Below, in pieces: positions 24,425 to 39,400 of a stretch of DNA of 64,000 nucleotides. Under the pieces are notes generated by a model, which saw only the letters and a list, made by a program, of their open reading frames with translations, had not been told where the DNA came from and did no database searches. Origin of the DNA: Nectonema munidae (taxonomy: Eukaryota; Nematomorpha; Nectonematoida; Nectonematidae). Each line of letters starts with the position of its first letter. Position 1 is the stretch's first letter. Both the position numbers and the translations under genes were made by a program. The stretch covers positions 248,001 through 312,000 of the forward strand of contig JAUIRK010000976.1 in assembly GCA_030549495.1 (NCBI GenBank), given 5' to 3'.

Positions 24425-27400
24425 GTGAGTACTCTTACAATTGAAACAAAGGGACAGTTTGTAAGAGAATGATTGTGAACATTTGTAATAAGGCAGAACC
24501 ACTGTTATAGGATGTCGAGGAGATGTTCTATTTATTCCAATATTTACGGAAATGAATTCATTGAAAGGACTTGGAAGAAGAAAATTCAAGAAATTGTAGA
24601 GAAATAGAGCAACTTTCAGATGGTATATATCTTCGAATGTCAATATTGAGTTAAATACAAAAACGAGTTAGTATGAGAATGTTTTTTCCAGCTAAATATC
24701 AGTCTTAGCACTTTCTTTTGTAGACGATAAAGAGTATTATCTAGTCTGACTTCAATTAAACATACTGTATGGGCAAAAACAAAGTCTTATAGAGAGTTAA
24801 CATTATTTTTGTAGGTAAACTAATATATTATAATATGCATTATAAAAAAACAATATTCTAACTTTCACAATTATAAATTTTTGTAACATAATTTCAAATA
24901 ACATGTTGGAAAGCAGGGAAGTAAGAAATGGCTGGAAATATACCTCAAAAATACAATGTTCTCTCTACCTTATGTATTTGAAATGCAATTTTTAAAATAC
25001 AATCGATGATAATTATTCTTAGTGGAGGATAAAACTTCTATTACTCCACATTATTTAATTTAGTTTTACACGTATCTTCAAAATTATGGCGTTTTAAACG
25101 AACTAAATGATCCAAATATATACTTGACAATATTTGCACCTGTGAATCAAGCTTTTGAAATCTTGGAAAGAGAGTATAATCCCGTTCCTATGAGTCCTTA
25201 TTCATTACGCTACCATATGGGTAAGGATATATTTTATTTTCTCCTTGAATGCTACCTTTTTATTCTTTTTAGCTAAGAGTCTTCTTTCTCTCGAAACGCT
25301 TGATAGGTATGGCAACAAGTCTTATGACTCCTATGGAACTGGGCAAATTTTCATTGGAATTGCAAGCCAGCGCTATAATTACAATAATCAGCCATTTGCA
25401 AATAATTTTGAGGTTTTGTCTAATTCACTCTAATTATCTTATATGAGTGTTCTAGAAGCTCTTTTCAAACCACTCATACACTTTCCAAAGATTTTTCATA
25501 TAGGAATCACACATTTTCACATTATATTCAAAAGGCAGGGTAACATCATCAGCATACATTATTATAAAAGCAGAACATTTTTGCAAATCATTTATATATA
25601 ATACAAAAAACAAAGGTCCAAGTATTGATCCTTGAGGTATGTCTCTCCTTAAACCTTTAATATCGGAGTTTATATCATTAAAGGAAGAAATTGCGGACTA
25701 TTTTCTAAGTAAGAAGCCAAAAAGTTGCAAGTGCTCTGAAGCCATAATTAAGACATTTATATATGAGACCATCATGATAAATTGAGTCGAACACTTTGGA
25801 AAGATCTAGGAAAATGAGTCCAGCTTCAGTTTTATTTTCCAAGTGTGCTACAATTTTGGCAAGCAAGAAGTTGTAAAATGGTTCAGTAGGAAATTTTGTC
25901 TCAAAACTGTTGATTAAAATATACATTATTTTCTGTTAGATAACTCTTTGGGAGTGGATAATCTTTTCAAAAATTTTGGAAAATACTCGGATTATCGTAA
26001 TCGGTCTAGAGTTTAAAATTACAAAATTGTTCATTTTCTTATTTACAGCAACAACTTTGTTCAGTTTTAAAAGAGAGGAAAAAACAGAAGATTAAGTGCA
26101 AATAATAAGGCAATGCCACAAACTGAAGAAAAACTAGTTGAAACCAACGATGAAGACTTAAGCAGGAGTGCTTTTTCCCAGTTTACTATGTATAGTTCCT
26201 TTCAATATACCTTCATTTCATGATTCAATAAACAAATTAATTTGCCACCAAACCTCTTTTGAATCTCTTTTGCAAAAAAAATAACTTTCAAAATACTCTT
26301 TTTTAGAATAAATTTTTTTAAAAAATGTTAATTAAGCTTAGAATTTCCCATTTTTTTTCCATAGCAAATCTTTTTCTTTAATTAGTTCAAGATTCATACA
26401 TTACTTTATTCCTTGACTTAATTATCTCTGTTGATTAACCGTTTCAAGTTGGAGATTAAAGCAGAAAACAAACTAGTAATGTTATCAAGAAATATTTTTA
26501 GAGACGACTTAAATTTTTCGACGTCAAATTTCGAAAGCCAATCAATTTCATGGTATTGTGACAAGAAAGTAGATTTGTCAAAAATTGAAAAGACAGAGTT
26601 TCTAAAATGTCTTATTTTCAGATCGATGGACAGGCAAATTGGAAAATGATAAGGAAAATACGTTTCAGTAACCGTTGCTTTATAGAGTATTAAGAGTTAG
26701 TAATACTCTGGCGCACAGAACTTCTAGATTAAAATTTTTGAAATAAAAATCATACATATATAAAAATACATTTTTTTCTGAATAAAATGGTCTAAAAAAT
26801 TTCTATAGTAAATTTTGATAATTTTGAAAAATAGCCATATATTTGAGGTTAGTTCTATATTTCATTTCGAAAATATAATTACAATTTTACTCTAAAGAGA
26901 AAATGTTGCATAATTTAAAGTTGTAGTAATATTAATTGTATACAAACTGTCTAATCTTTTTTTTCTTATCAAATTAGTTAAAATAAACAAAAAATTATTC
27001 CAATGTACATATATTTTAAAATTTACTGCAGGTGTTTGCCTTTTGTTTTCCAAGAGACCACATTTCAAAGTTTCAATTTACAAAAGTTTTTTTTTTTCAA
27101 ACTTCCCTTCTCAAACACTTAAATAGTTTTATCTATTTTAAGCCATACTTGATGTGGTAAAGTTGAATTTCCTCTAACACTTCGCTATAAAACTACTTAA
27201 AGGGACCTTTAGAAATGAAAGTGTAGTCACCTTCCACTTTTCTTTCCCATTTATCAAAAGCAAGCACCGGGCAGGTTTTTGTTGATCTGAACAAAAACTT
27301 TTAACATTGTCTCCCTTTTAATATACGTATCAAATCAAAGGTATAGCAAATTTAAGGAGATAATTATAAGTCTAATTAATTGTTGAGTGAGGCGTTATCA

Positions 27401-30400
27401 AAAAACAAATAAATTTTATACACATGTTTCCAATTTATAAAATTATACACCGAACAAGTTTTCTTATAAAATGTAAATAAAATTTGACAACGTTGTCTCT
27501 CCTCCCTTCATTATTCCATATGTTAGTATAGGTTAACTATAACTTCTAGAGGATTTAATATTCATATTCTTTTCTCCAAAAAAATATACATGAAAAATAG
27601 TTAGAAGGCAGCAATAAAAAATTAATGAGATATCAATGTAGGTATAAAGTAGTATGAGATACACACCACTCATTATCGACAAAGCACAAAAACCTCGTTG
27701 TTTCAAACAAAATCTTGGCGTCGACTACAAATCAAATAACAAAGCATGGATTCCATCCCTACTCTTCAATCAAAAAATGAAAAATCAATCTCGAAAGTTC
27801 TCTTCTTTCTAGACAAGATGTGCCATCACACCCCTTTATGACATTGGCAAAGTCAAACTTGCATTTTCTACCCGCAAACACGTTGTCTGACAGCCAGCCA
27901 ATGGACCAAGGCATCATACAGACACTGAAGCTGAAATTCAATAGCCATCAACTCCATTTCATTAGGGCTCAACTAGATAAAGATAAAACCATCACTAGGC
28001 CAGAAATCCTTAAAAAAATCTGTGCTAGATTCTTAACTGTGGATTGTTGATGCTTGGAAAGAGGTTACTCACACTAAAGTTTAAGAGCGTTTTGCCCACG
28101 CCGGTCTCTGGCCACCGTTGTTTGACAACAAAGCCGCTGACGTTGAAGATGATGCAACTATTGACAAAGATGATATCCCACTGTCAGTGCTCAGACTGTC
28201 TAAAGAACTGTTTAACCAGGAATACGAATCATTAGGTTCACTAGATAGCGACATTGACTGGCACCTGTCCACCTCACGAAGACTTCAACAAAAACGTTCT
28301 AGATATTCTTGCTGACGCAAAGAACAGCGAAGACAGTGATGATGAAGTGGATGATGAGAGGGAAAATATGAAAGTGCCAACGGTGATCGAGGTAAGTGCA
28401 CTGCTTGAAAAAATCAGACACTTTGCACATGAAACCGGTGCCGCGGTCTATTTAATGAACATGGTAAGTCTGCAGAAAAAAGTGCTTACCTGGGACGTAA
28501 GAAGGAAAAGAAACAAATGAGCATAGGAGACGACTTTCTTATGCAACTTATCGTGGATTTTTACCTCTTGCTCACTCCATCAATCAAATAAAAAATCAAA
28601 CATCAATCAAACGTAATTAATAATTTTATATGTGTGCGTAACAGTGACAAGTGCATGATGTACTCTTGATGCGTTACCTCTATATAAGCTCCACCTGTGT
28701 ATAAGCTCCACTTTTCTCGGGTCTCAACGGTGGCGGTTATACATAGGCTTTACTGTATTTGATTTATATTTCGAATAAACTTGTTTTGGATGTCAATATT
28801 TTTAGTTGTCTACAAATTTTTATTCTTTATCCTTCTTATATGATCCGGGGTTATTTTTAAGAGGGAACTTGAATTATATTCTGAATTGTTTTCTGTTGTG
28901 AATCAAGTGATCTCTAGAATATGGGAAAGAATTTCAAAAAAATTTATACATTTTGCAACTTTAAGAAAACATATTGGATAAATGGTGCAAAAATAATATC
29001 GCCCGATAAGAACCTTCATCATCACACAGCATCTTCATCAAATTCAAAAAATGTAATCATTCACAAAATTGATCGTGTTTTGATTCCTGTAGGAAAAGCT
29101 ATCAATATTAATCAATTCATCATGCTTGATCCAAAGTTTTCGTAAGTTTTATGCATGCCATTTTTTTGCCAAATGATATAGTTCTTAAAATATTTGTTTT
29201 ATGCGGTATTTTAGCTTATCTTTATTTTCATAAGATTTCTTTTTATTGTGTTTTGTATAAAATTATCTTTGCGTAATAAGTCAAATGACTTAATACTATC
29301 TTGAGGTAAATTTTTAAACTTATTTTACGAGTCTTCCGAATCTGTACTCTGTAATCGTTCCATGGATCAGTAGATTGAAGTGGTATGATTGAACTATACC
29401 AAATGATATTTGCCTGGCAATCTGTTATCGTTCTATTACTAGTTGAGTGAACAAAATTTCGTGAACAACGAAAAAAATATTTTCTCGACAACTATAGAAT
29501 TAAAATTTTTTAATATTGCATGTATATGCAATCTATGATCTGAATTCTTTTTTTGCTTCTCACTCGTTATTGTCGACGAAATCTAGTGTTTCTGTCTTCA
29601 ACTCTAAAATTCAGAATTTGATATTTTGAGTAAATTTTTTTATCTGCTAACAAATTCTCGTTTTTATTGTCGACGAAATCTCGTGTTTCTTTCGGCAGCA
29701 ATAAAATTTTTTAGCATTTTTAATTTTTATTTGGATTAAATTTGTATAAGATGTCAACAATTGTTTTGCTCTGAAGAAATATAAATCTTTCTTTCTTTTT
29801 TATCTGAATAGAAGTTATTCTTAAGTGGCAACTTGATTACAATTACATATGCCTATGTAAATTGGATCTCATAAAAATTTCCATATATAAATTTGCCTAT
29901 AAATGATAAAAATTTGAAATTTGTATGAAAACAAAGTTTTTGATCAAACTGAGTCACTTCGAACCGTGCAAATGGCGAAATTTCCTAGCTTAAAATTTTA
30001 TAAATATTTTCACTTTTTTATTCAATAAATTTATAAAATATTATTTTAAAAGTATCTCCATTTTAGTCAGTTTGATAGCCATTCTTTAGTTAGCTCAATA
30101 CATAATCAATAATCAATACTACAAAGTAAATTTATATAAAAAGGAACGTAAAGAATCATCAAACCTAGCAATAAAAAAGCCAGTGTTAGCAAAAAAAAGT
30201 GAGCTTAAGATGGGCTTGAAGGTCCTTATCAAAGACTGAAAAGCAGCTCAAGGAATACAAAAATATTTTTTATATAATAAAAAAATTTGTGATTCGCCAA
30301 ATGTCCAAGGGCGAAGTGATCAAAATATCAATTAAAATGTAAAAAAAATATTGGAAATTTTAAGTTTTATAATTTTCGTCCAAAGTCGACAAAATTTTTA

Positions 30401-33400
30401 TTTTTCTTGTAAATCAAATTTGGTAGAACTATTAAAAAGCCCGACTTTGTATTTTTAGTCCAGCTACGATATGAGAATAAGATTTAGTTCTGGACACAAC
30501 TTCAATAAGATTGGGCGGTGGTATCTGAATCACTCATCCATCACCATCAAAATATCAAAGAAAAACTAAGGTTTTTTATTGACTCATAAAACGATGATAA
30601 ATCATTTCCTGATCTTCTGAAGTAGGGCCTCCCCTCTTTCCAAGAATCCTACATTTCTCTTACATCTCCTCTCTCTTCCTGTAATCATTTGTTAAAATTA
30701 TATTTCATCCATTGTGTCTTTTGTGGTATGAAATATTTCAAGTCAAGTATCCACTCACTTACTAGGATTGAAAATGTGATTGCAATGCTTGCAAACGAAC
30801 TTCTTATCCAACGAATCTGATTGATTACATTTAGTTCGTTTTTGGAAATTCTCTAATTGATTCTCATTAAAATTTGGCAATATTTTTTGAACTCTAAGAA
30901 ATGTTGAAGTAGAATTATTGGAAACATGCTTATCATGAGCAGAAACTTTTATAATAATGGAAGAGTCGAATGAATTTACTTATCACGAAAAACAGTAATA
31001 TTCATGAAGAAATAAAGTGCATATTAGTTAATATACTTAGGATAAAATAGATAGAAATTAATAATTACATATTGATCATGATGAGACAAGAATCGTGCAA
31101 ATTGTTTTTGTGCAGAATGCAAAAGTTACATGAAAAATATTTATGGATCAATAATATGGCTTCACTTAAAAAACACGGCTTCGCTTTTCAACTTTGACCA
31201 AGGTGTGCGCAAAATATATAGATACAAAATATCCTACCCCATCTCAAATTTTTTCGGTCTAAAAATATGGCAAATTTATTTTCAATGAAATTTGGATAAG
31301 AAAATTCAACATATCTATATAATGATGAAGATTTGCAAATGGCTATTAATTTTTCGTAAACTTATTATGTGAGTGAGATATTATCAACCGTGAATTATTA
31401 TACTTAAATATTGTTCGTTCAAATATTTTTCTTCTGAACTTTGTTAGCTCACTAATTTGTGTCAATTTAAGAAGAGTTGAACCAGAGGATTCGAAAAATA
31501 TATTATAATATGTAAATTTTCGATAAATCTTTTTGCAGTTACTATAGATTTTGATAAAATTGAAATTGCATGAAAAATTAAACATAATTTTATATGCCAG
31601 AAAAGTTAATTCTAAAAGTTTGATTAATGTTTTTTTTTCAAGCTTTACTCTTTAAATTGAAAACTTTGGTTGTTTGTAGCTGTGTATAATTGACATAAAT
31701 TATTTATCTTGTTATTTCGGAAATCACAATTATATTTTTGTTAAAGTACAGTATTAAAAGTAAGCTTTAATTTTTTCAAAAATTTAACAAGAGTAAATAT
31801 TTTTATAATTTTTTAATTTATATCAAAAAAGTGCTAGAAAACCTTGGATTGAGGAAACTTGAATATTCGATCTCAAATTCACATTGGATTTTAAAGTCTG
31901 AAATTGTAAAAAAATGTTCATGTATAATTGCTTATAGTTAAGATTAAATGAGACATATTATTTAGATTAAGTATGCAAAAATATGAAAGGGTACTCAAAA
32001 AATTGGAAAACTCAATCTGATAAAATTCGTTCTTAGAAAACTGGCTCTGTCTATTGACTATATAGCTCGCGGAAACTATTATATGTATTTATATAGTTAC
32101 TATTTTAAAGAAACAGCAAACTTACTCATAACTAGCTTGAGATCCAGTTTTATGATAATTTTTTATTCCCATTTTCCAAAAACCAAGTTTTCTGAGCATA
32201 TATAAAAATAAAACTAATTCTACATCTCTAAAAACAAAAGATAGAAAAAAGTCTTTTAATTTTTTGAATATTTATAAAATTGTATTCACAAAAAACGACC
32301 CTGTAAAACTCTAAAATACGAATATAAAGTTTATTTTTGGAAAAAATATTAAAATTTTAGCTTAAAAAAGTTGTATATGTCCCCTAAAAGGTCAGCAAAC
32401 TTTTCTAGCCATTGGTGCATCAAACACCCTAACGTCTTACAATAAATTTAAGAGAAAGATTATATATGATTTGCGTAATAAAATAGAAAGTTGTTTTTTA
32501 ACCCTTCTTTTTTGGCGAAAAAAAACGATTAAATTATTCCAGGATTCATAAATGAAAAAGGGAATTTAAAAAAAAAAAGCATAAAACTAAAAAAAAAAGT
32601 TTTTAAATATTTTTTTAAAATTTGATATATTATAACCTATATATGATATATACTGTTGTCATTCCCTTTTAACTACTGGTAATGTATAGCCTAGTTTAAA
32701 TGGTGATGTATTTAATCAACAATGAATGGGAGGGGGGGGGGGGGGGACAATTCAAGCTGGACTATACATTCCAAATAGCTACAAAGCAGTACACTTAGTG
32801 TATTCTTTACTAGTTATATAACAATAAAGTGATAGAATAAAAAATTGATAAAATATCTAAATGTCAAAAATTATATAATTGGAAAGGATCATGGAATGCT
32901 TGGGATTATTTTTCAAATTTTTGGCAATTATGGTAAAGACTTAAAAGTAAAAAATTATCATTAAAAATCTTAAAATTTTGGTCTGCAGTAAGTTTCCATG
33001 ACATGAACTTGACTATCATGCTGCAAATAGTATCTTCAGATTTTATTTAAAAAATGATGTTATGTCGCTTTGAAAATTCTTCAAAATCGTTTTTTATCCT
33101 ATAAAAACTTTTTCTTGAAAAGTAACAAAGATGTTAGATTATAGTGCTGGAAGTGGAGGCTTGCTGCGGATCTTAATATCAATGAAAAGTAAGTTCCTTT
33201 TTTGGAGTTTTGATATCTGCCTATTTGATTCCGAAGACAGCAAGGATTTTTATGAAAACGATTTTGTTTTTCATGAGTTAGGAAATATTTTATCTTAATG
33301 CTTTGAAAATATTTAAAAATAGGCAATTACGTGGTTATAACTTAAACTCCCAAATTTTGCGCCTACTTGAACAATCGAATGCCATTTTCACTGTCTTTCT

Positions 33401-36400
33401 TCCAAGCAATGAAGCTTTTTCCAAGCTTCCAATCATGGATAGAAGTTTAATAGAAAAGGTAATCTTGTTTACGAACTTTGCTAGCATTTCTAAGTTACAC
33501 AATTTTCTTGAAAGTGGCAGAATTTTAGAAGTATAACAAAATCCTATCAAGTCAATATTTAGACAAAAAGCGAATCAAGCATGAAATTAAATAGTTTTTA
33601 CAATCCTCTTACGAAAAGTTTACCCTTCTACTCAAAACATGATTGATTATAGAAAAATTAAATATTTTATTTAGTTTACTATTTGAAAGAAATTAACTAA
33701 TATATTTCATCAAACTCATCTTTTCTGTTTTATTGAGAAATGGCAATCAATACAGAATAAATTAATATTAACTTTATTAATCAAAATCAACTCTCTAACT
33801 AAATTCTTAACTCACCAACTAAATAATCCAAAATTGAGTATGAAACCCTAAATACATGCATAACTTGTTGATTAAAAGATAAAAGGTCTGGTCCTTAAGA
33901 CCTTAACTTGAATAATTAGGAAAAGAGGCAGGGCTTGCTTTCTCTAATATTTCTAATTCAATCAAATTCTAGTGTTTCTCGTTATATCTACTCTTTTCAA
34001 ATCTATCCTCCCACAATGTAAAAATATATTTAATTTGCCAAATTGAAAGCATCACAGAATTGATCTATGATACATGTCTTTTGATATTTCAGCTCTTTCC
34101 CATTCATATCGTAGAAGGTCGCTTGATCTTTGCGAGGCAATTCAAGTATTATGGAAAAGTACGCAGTACACAAGGGCGTGTTTCTTTATTTGTGGAAGAT
34201 GAGAACGCAAAAAAACTCTCTCTTCCTTGGCTAAATCAATCAAATAGTTTCACAGTGGACAAATATTCTCCATATACCAAGTAAGTCATTACTTTGCTGC
34301 ACTGCTACATTGATTTTAAAATTTAATTTATAACATTAACATATTCCAACACTTAAACTTTTTTTCCAATTTCAAAATGTAAAAAATTTCTAAGCAGGGT
34401 AAATGAATGAGAAATAGAGTTACTACAATGTTAAAATCTAATTTATACATAAAAGAGGTTCTGTAATTGCTAAACAATATTTATCCGTTTTAAACTTCCA
34501 AGAGTATCTTAATTCTTATGGAACAGGTTTTTTGTATAATTGCTGATATGACTTCTTTGGCTATTAAAAAGATGGTTTATCTCTTATCTTCAAAAATGTA
34601 TGTGAGTGTATTTGTATTTTTCAGTGTTCTAGACTTTTTATAGCAAAGTTAAATGTTTAAGTTACAATCGTTATAAACAAGACACGCGTTATGGGACGTA
34701 TGGCGTCAACTCAAGGTCACGTGTTTCTTCTTCAAACGACGGTGAAAACTCCTTCAATTTTAATGACGACCCCAAAGTCCAATCCTATCCTTCCGTAAAC
34801 GATCGAAGGTATGAAGGCAACTTATATGGGAATCCCAATAACAAGCCTGAAGAACACCGCTACAGTCAAAATTTCAGGTATCACACATCAGAGATTATTT
34901 CGCTGCATAACTAGCCCCATATCTATCTTGAAATGTAAGAGAGTTAATAATGGGATATTATTTGATCCGCCGACCACCTCTATATCCAGTGCATCTACTA
35001 GCATTATCATCACTGAATACGAGTTTTTCGCTTCCTATATAACCTGAAAAGGATTGTGTTTATCAATTTGTCAAATCTCCATATTTTTAATTTCATAAAA
35101 GAATTTTATAATTATGAATGATCATCTCATTTTGGGGATGAATATTTCTCCTTTTTACTTTCATGCATATTATCACTTTGGGTAAGGAGTAATAAATTGT
35201 TTCGGCCAATTTTACGTCAATATTTGGTGATTTAGTACTCTGGCAGCGATAGTGCGGAGAGCAAGTAGAATTACATTTTAAGTTCCTATTTTAATGTCTA
35301 ATAACGTTTGCTAAACTTTAAACGCTTGGATCTATATCTAGAGCCGAGAAGTCTGGAAAAGGATTTTTATTCATTCAGCGCATTTGTTAGATTAATATGA
35401 TAGAATTTATTATAGGTAAAGTGCTGAAGAGTGATCCTTTAAAATAACTAAGTTTGAAATAGCAAATATTATGATATGTCAGGAGAAATTATGGAAGGAA
35501 TTTCTTCTTAAGCATGCAAGCGTCTATAAGAAAAATATATCATTCATGGTTTCAAGATGTTTTGAAAAAAGTCTTTTAGTAGAAGAAAAAACTTTCTCTT
35601 CAAATGTGCTTATTTTTACATGAAATTATATTTAGGTCTTCGAATCCAGAACATACAAATGAGGAAGAAGACGAATACGTGAGGAGTGAATGTAAGGAAC
35701 CCCCTCACATATCCTTTCGGCACTTCTTTACGCCTACTTCTTTGATACAGACGTCGTGTATAGCGAGTCCATTTCCTCGTATGACCAAATTCTACAGGGA
35801 AGCGTCCTAGCCAAGGTCATACAACCGGACATTCCTCTACTAAATGGAGTGGTGCACGTGATCGACAACGTACTTGGCTACATCTACAAAAACACCTACA
35901 CCACCATCCAACAGAATCAAAACACATCGTAACTTTTTTCTTCCTCCTCTCTAAGAGTTTCATTCATTTCATTTATATTCGGAACAAAGTTTATGTAGGC
36001 ACAAAAGTGTTTCTTTTGAAAGATGTTTATCCCTCGTTTTTAATATTATTATGAACACTTCTGGTTTGATCATCCTCACCATGTGTGCATTACTAAGAAA
36101 GAAATTAATAAAATTTTCAAGTTGAAAAGAAAATACCACTCAACATTGTCAAAAGTCAAGAATAAAATATTTGTTGTGAAGAAGAACAGAGTGTTTGAAA
36201 ATTTATTGACAGAATTTTTTTTAATAAAAGCTTTACTTTTTTGTACTATAATATAGAAAGAATATTTTCTTTTTATTGAGTAATCATATTAAAAGGAAAA
36301 ATTATTATAAATTTAAAAAAAAATTTAAAAAAGACTTACACATCTTATATACATTACATATTTTAAAGGTATGTTTATTGAAATTTCAATAAATGTCTTC

Positions 36401-39400
36401 TCTTTTTCGAGCCTTGGCCATTCATTGGATATCCATTGAACTTTATTATAAGTAACGCTCTGCTTTCTACATAAGAAGTGAAAATATAGGTGAGCAATAA
36501 ATGATCTTTCATGAATCTGAGGAATTGATTTGGAGGAGCGGAAAAATATTTTGAGTTGCCACCTGCATTGAAGTCTGGCCAAGACTCATATTAAAATTCC
36601 GCTCTATGAAAATTTGAGAGGAATAGTAGTGAATTACAAATACATGGCCAGCATTCAATGTACTTAGGCTAAAATAACATTTTTTGTTTACCCACGAATA
36701 TTTGCATCATTTTTACCACTCCTTTTTGTTTTAACTTCAGAAAACTTCATCTTTGAAGTGGAATTTTGAAAACTTTAAAAAAAATAAATTTTAAGATGTA
36801 GTGAGGGACATATAAAAAGAATTCAAAGGTAGGATGTAGCCCGCAGCCCACAGGTTGCGCACACCTAATTTAGTAGACTTGCTAATAAGAGTACCTTTGT
36901 TAAAATACAGAAAAAAAATTTTCGTAAAGTTTTCCTTATCCTTCACCTTTGAAAGCGAAAAAGATGAAAAGGAAAAATTTTAATAAAAATAATGAGCTTT
37001 TAACGTTCATCTTCAGATTTCAGATCGAATGAAAAAGTACAGTAACGCGTTAATTTGAAGATGATGATATTTGTAAAGAATTTTATTGAAAGGCTTGAGT
37101 GCTACTAATCATATAACGGAAGTATCACTTATGAGATACCGTAGGCTTTTTAAAAACAGAACGTTTAAGTTAAATACTTACATATTTTTAAAATAGATAA
37201 AGCATAGGATGAAACGGTCAAATAAAGTTAAAACAGTATATATATATGGTACAAACTGGCTCGAGTTGGAACTAGGCCAAAAAAAGTTTTACAATTTTTT
37301 ATTGAACGAGATGTTTTGTAATAAAGGCAAATGCATTTGGAAAGTTTATTTTTACACACAGTCAAAGAATGGTCAAAAATGCGTCTTTAAAATTATCTCA
37401 ATATCGATATTTTTTATCGAAGAGTATTTATGGGATAATTCGTTATTATGCATTGAAGTATAGTGAGGCTTTGCAGAATTGAATGGCAAACAGTAACAAT
37501 TTGTTTTTAAATTTGTAAAAAAAAAAGAGGTATAGTAAGATTGTATGGATGTAATATATTTTTAACAAGTGATTACAGGAAGGGAGAGGAGATATAAGAG
37601 AAGATGTCGATCGGTGAAAATTAACCGATCTTAAGATAAAACTGCAAAATAGTAAGAAACTTTATTGATGAAATTTGAAGACACATTCATGTTTCTTCTC
37701 TTCAAGGCTTCTTCAGACAACAGAAAATAGAAGAGAATAAAAAAGTGTAAAATGATATGTAAACAATATACATATCAATATATAATATCCTTAAACCTAA
37801 CCCATTGAGGAAACAAAATAAAGTTTATTACTATTCTGCCGTTTTATCATAGCAAAGATAACACAATTTTAGGTTTCCTTTAAAAATGTTATGCTGAAAT
37901 TTGACTTTAAAATGGTACTTTACCCTTTCTAAAGACTTTTCGCTAGGAAATAGATGAAATTCGTTTATACGTTAAGTGGATATAAAATTGGGATTTAGAG
38001 AATTTTTCAATCTTGTCAAAAAGTATCCGGATGTGCTGCATTTGCTGGAAGACACTTCAAGCGAAGTTACGGTGTTTGCTCCGTCAAATGAAGCCTTTGC
38101 CAAAATCCCAGCGAGAATTCTGCGCCAGCAAATAGATAACTTTGCTGCATTTGAAAGGGTAGGTCGAGTGAGTGCCTTTTCTTCGGTAAGCGTTACTTTT
38201 CTTCTATTTTAAGATTCTGAAGAACCACTTTGTTTTTGGACAAAAGCTCTTTACTCGCGACATACACAATGATACCGAAATCGCCACGGCCAACAGCTAT
38301 GACAACCGACTCAGCTTCACAACGTACGAGTATAGCGAAGGCAACTGTAACTCCAGCTCTTTTCCTTGACTTCACGAAGTTAATGAATGCACTTCCACTT
38401 TAGACTACATTGTTCAAGGAGGCGGTGTAAGGGCAAGCATTTTGCAGAAGAATATAGGAACGACGAATGGCGTGCTTCATTTGATCGACTCTGTTTTGGG
38501 CTTGGCTTATCAAGACGCCTACCAATATATTAATAATAATCCTGAATTGTAGTAAACTTTCCTATATTTTGCATTCCTCTCATTACAATTATGAACTATC
38601 TGAATTCTTCAAATATTACAGCCCATAAACGTAAAACCTTTCAAAAATATCTCTAAGTGTTGCACTTTTAGCACTGTTCCTGATTTTTTGTCTTTTTTGT
38701 GCTGCCTGTAATTTAAGGGAGAAATGATTAATAGCAGGTTTTCTGGGAAGCAATTCTTATTTACAATTCTTACTTCAAAATATGATCCAGAAAAATGTTG
38801 AGATTGGGGAATATAAAAGTAAATTTCTAATGCAAAATTTATTACTATTACAAGACATCATATATAAATGAATGAAGATCAATCTTAAAGATATGGTAGA
38901 ATTTATGAAAGACATTTTGATAACTTGTATGTGAAAAAACACATTTTTAAAGAATATTAATTAAGATAAATACTAAGAAAGTTTCTTTAATGCTACTGAT
39001 TTCTTATAGATGATGTGAATATAGACGAAAAAAGTATTAAAAAAATATTGGAAAAAGCCATTTTTAGATTAATGTATTTTAAATGATAAATACAAAATAT
39101 ATCAAAGAAAAATAAATTTACTTTTTGAAGTTTATAATTCGCAAGAGGCAAAATATTTCCGCGAACAAAAATTGTCAAAAGTAAGTGCAAAAGTCGCGAA
39201 AATTGTCAAGTAACTCAGAGAACCGGGAGACAAACACAAACTTTGAGTAAACTAGCAAAAGGTATAAAAAAAAACTAAATTTTATCTTCGAAAAATAACA
39301 CCCCCTTAACTTTATAAAGACTAGTCTTATGAAGCTTTAGGCCTAATGCATTATCCGATATGTTCCAATCATTTCTTAAAATGTTTTGAGCATGCATTTC

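Larger units (their letters stand above)
29142..33322. other. FAS1 intron 4
   Basis: About 4.2 kb of AT-rich intron. It holds a pair of direct repeats near 29560-29690 and a G homopolymer at 32732-32746. No coding or transposon signal was recognised. Confidence 0.5.

Noticed and set aside
25245-25280. ATG at 25245 as the start of an independent short gene
   Set aside because: It lies in the 52-bp intron. The coding match begins only after the acceptor at 25272 and joins exon 2 in frame.
27759-28272. Minus-strand open frames across the Tigger fragment
   Set aside because: They are mirror frames of the plus-strand transposase blocks, which carry recognisable motifs.
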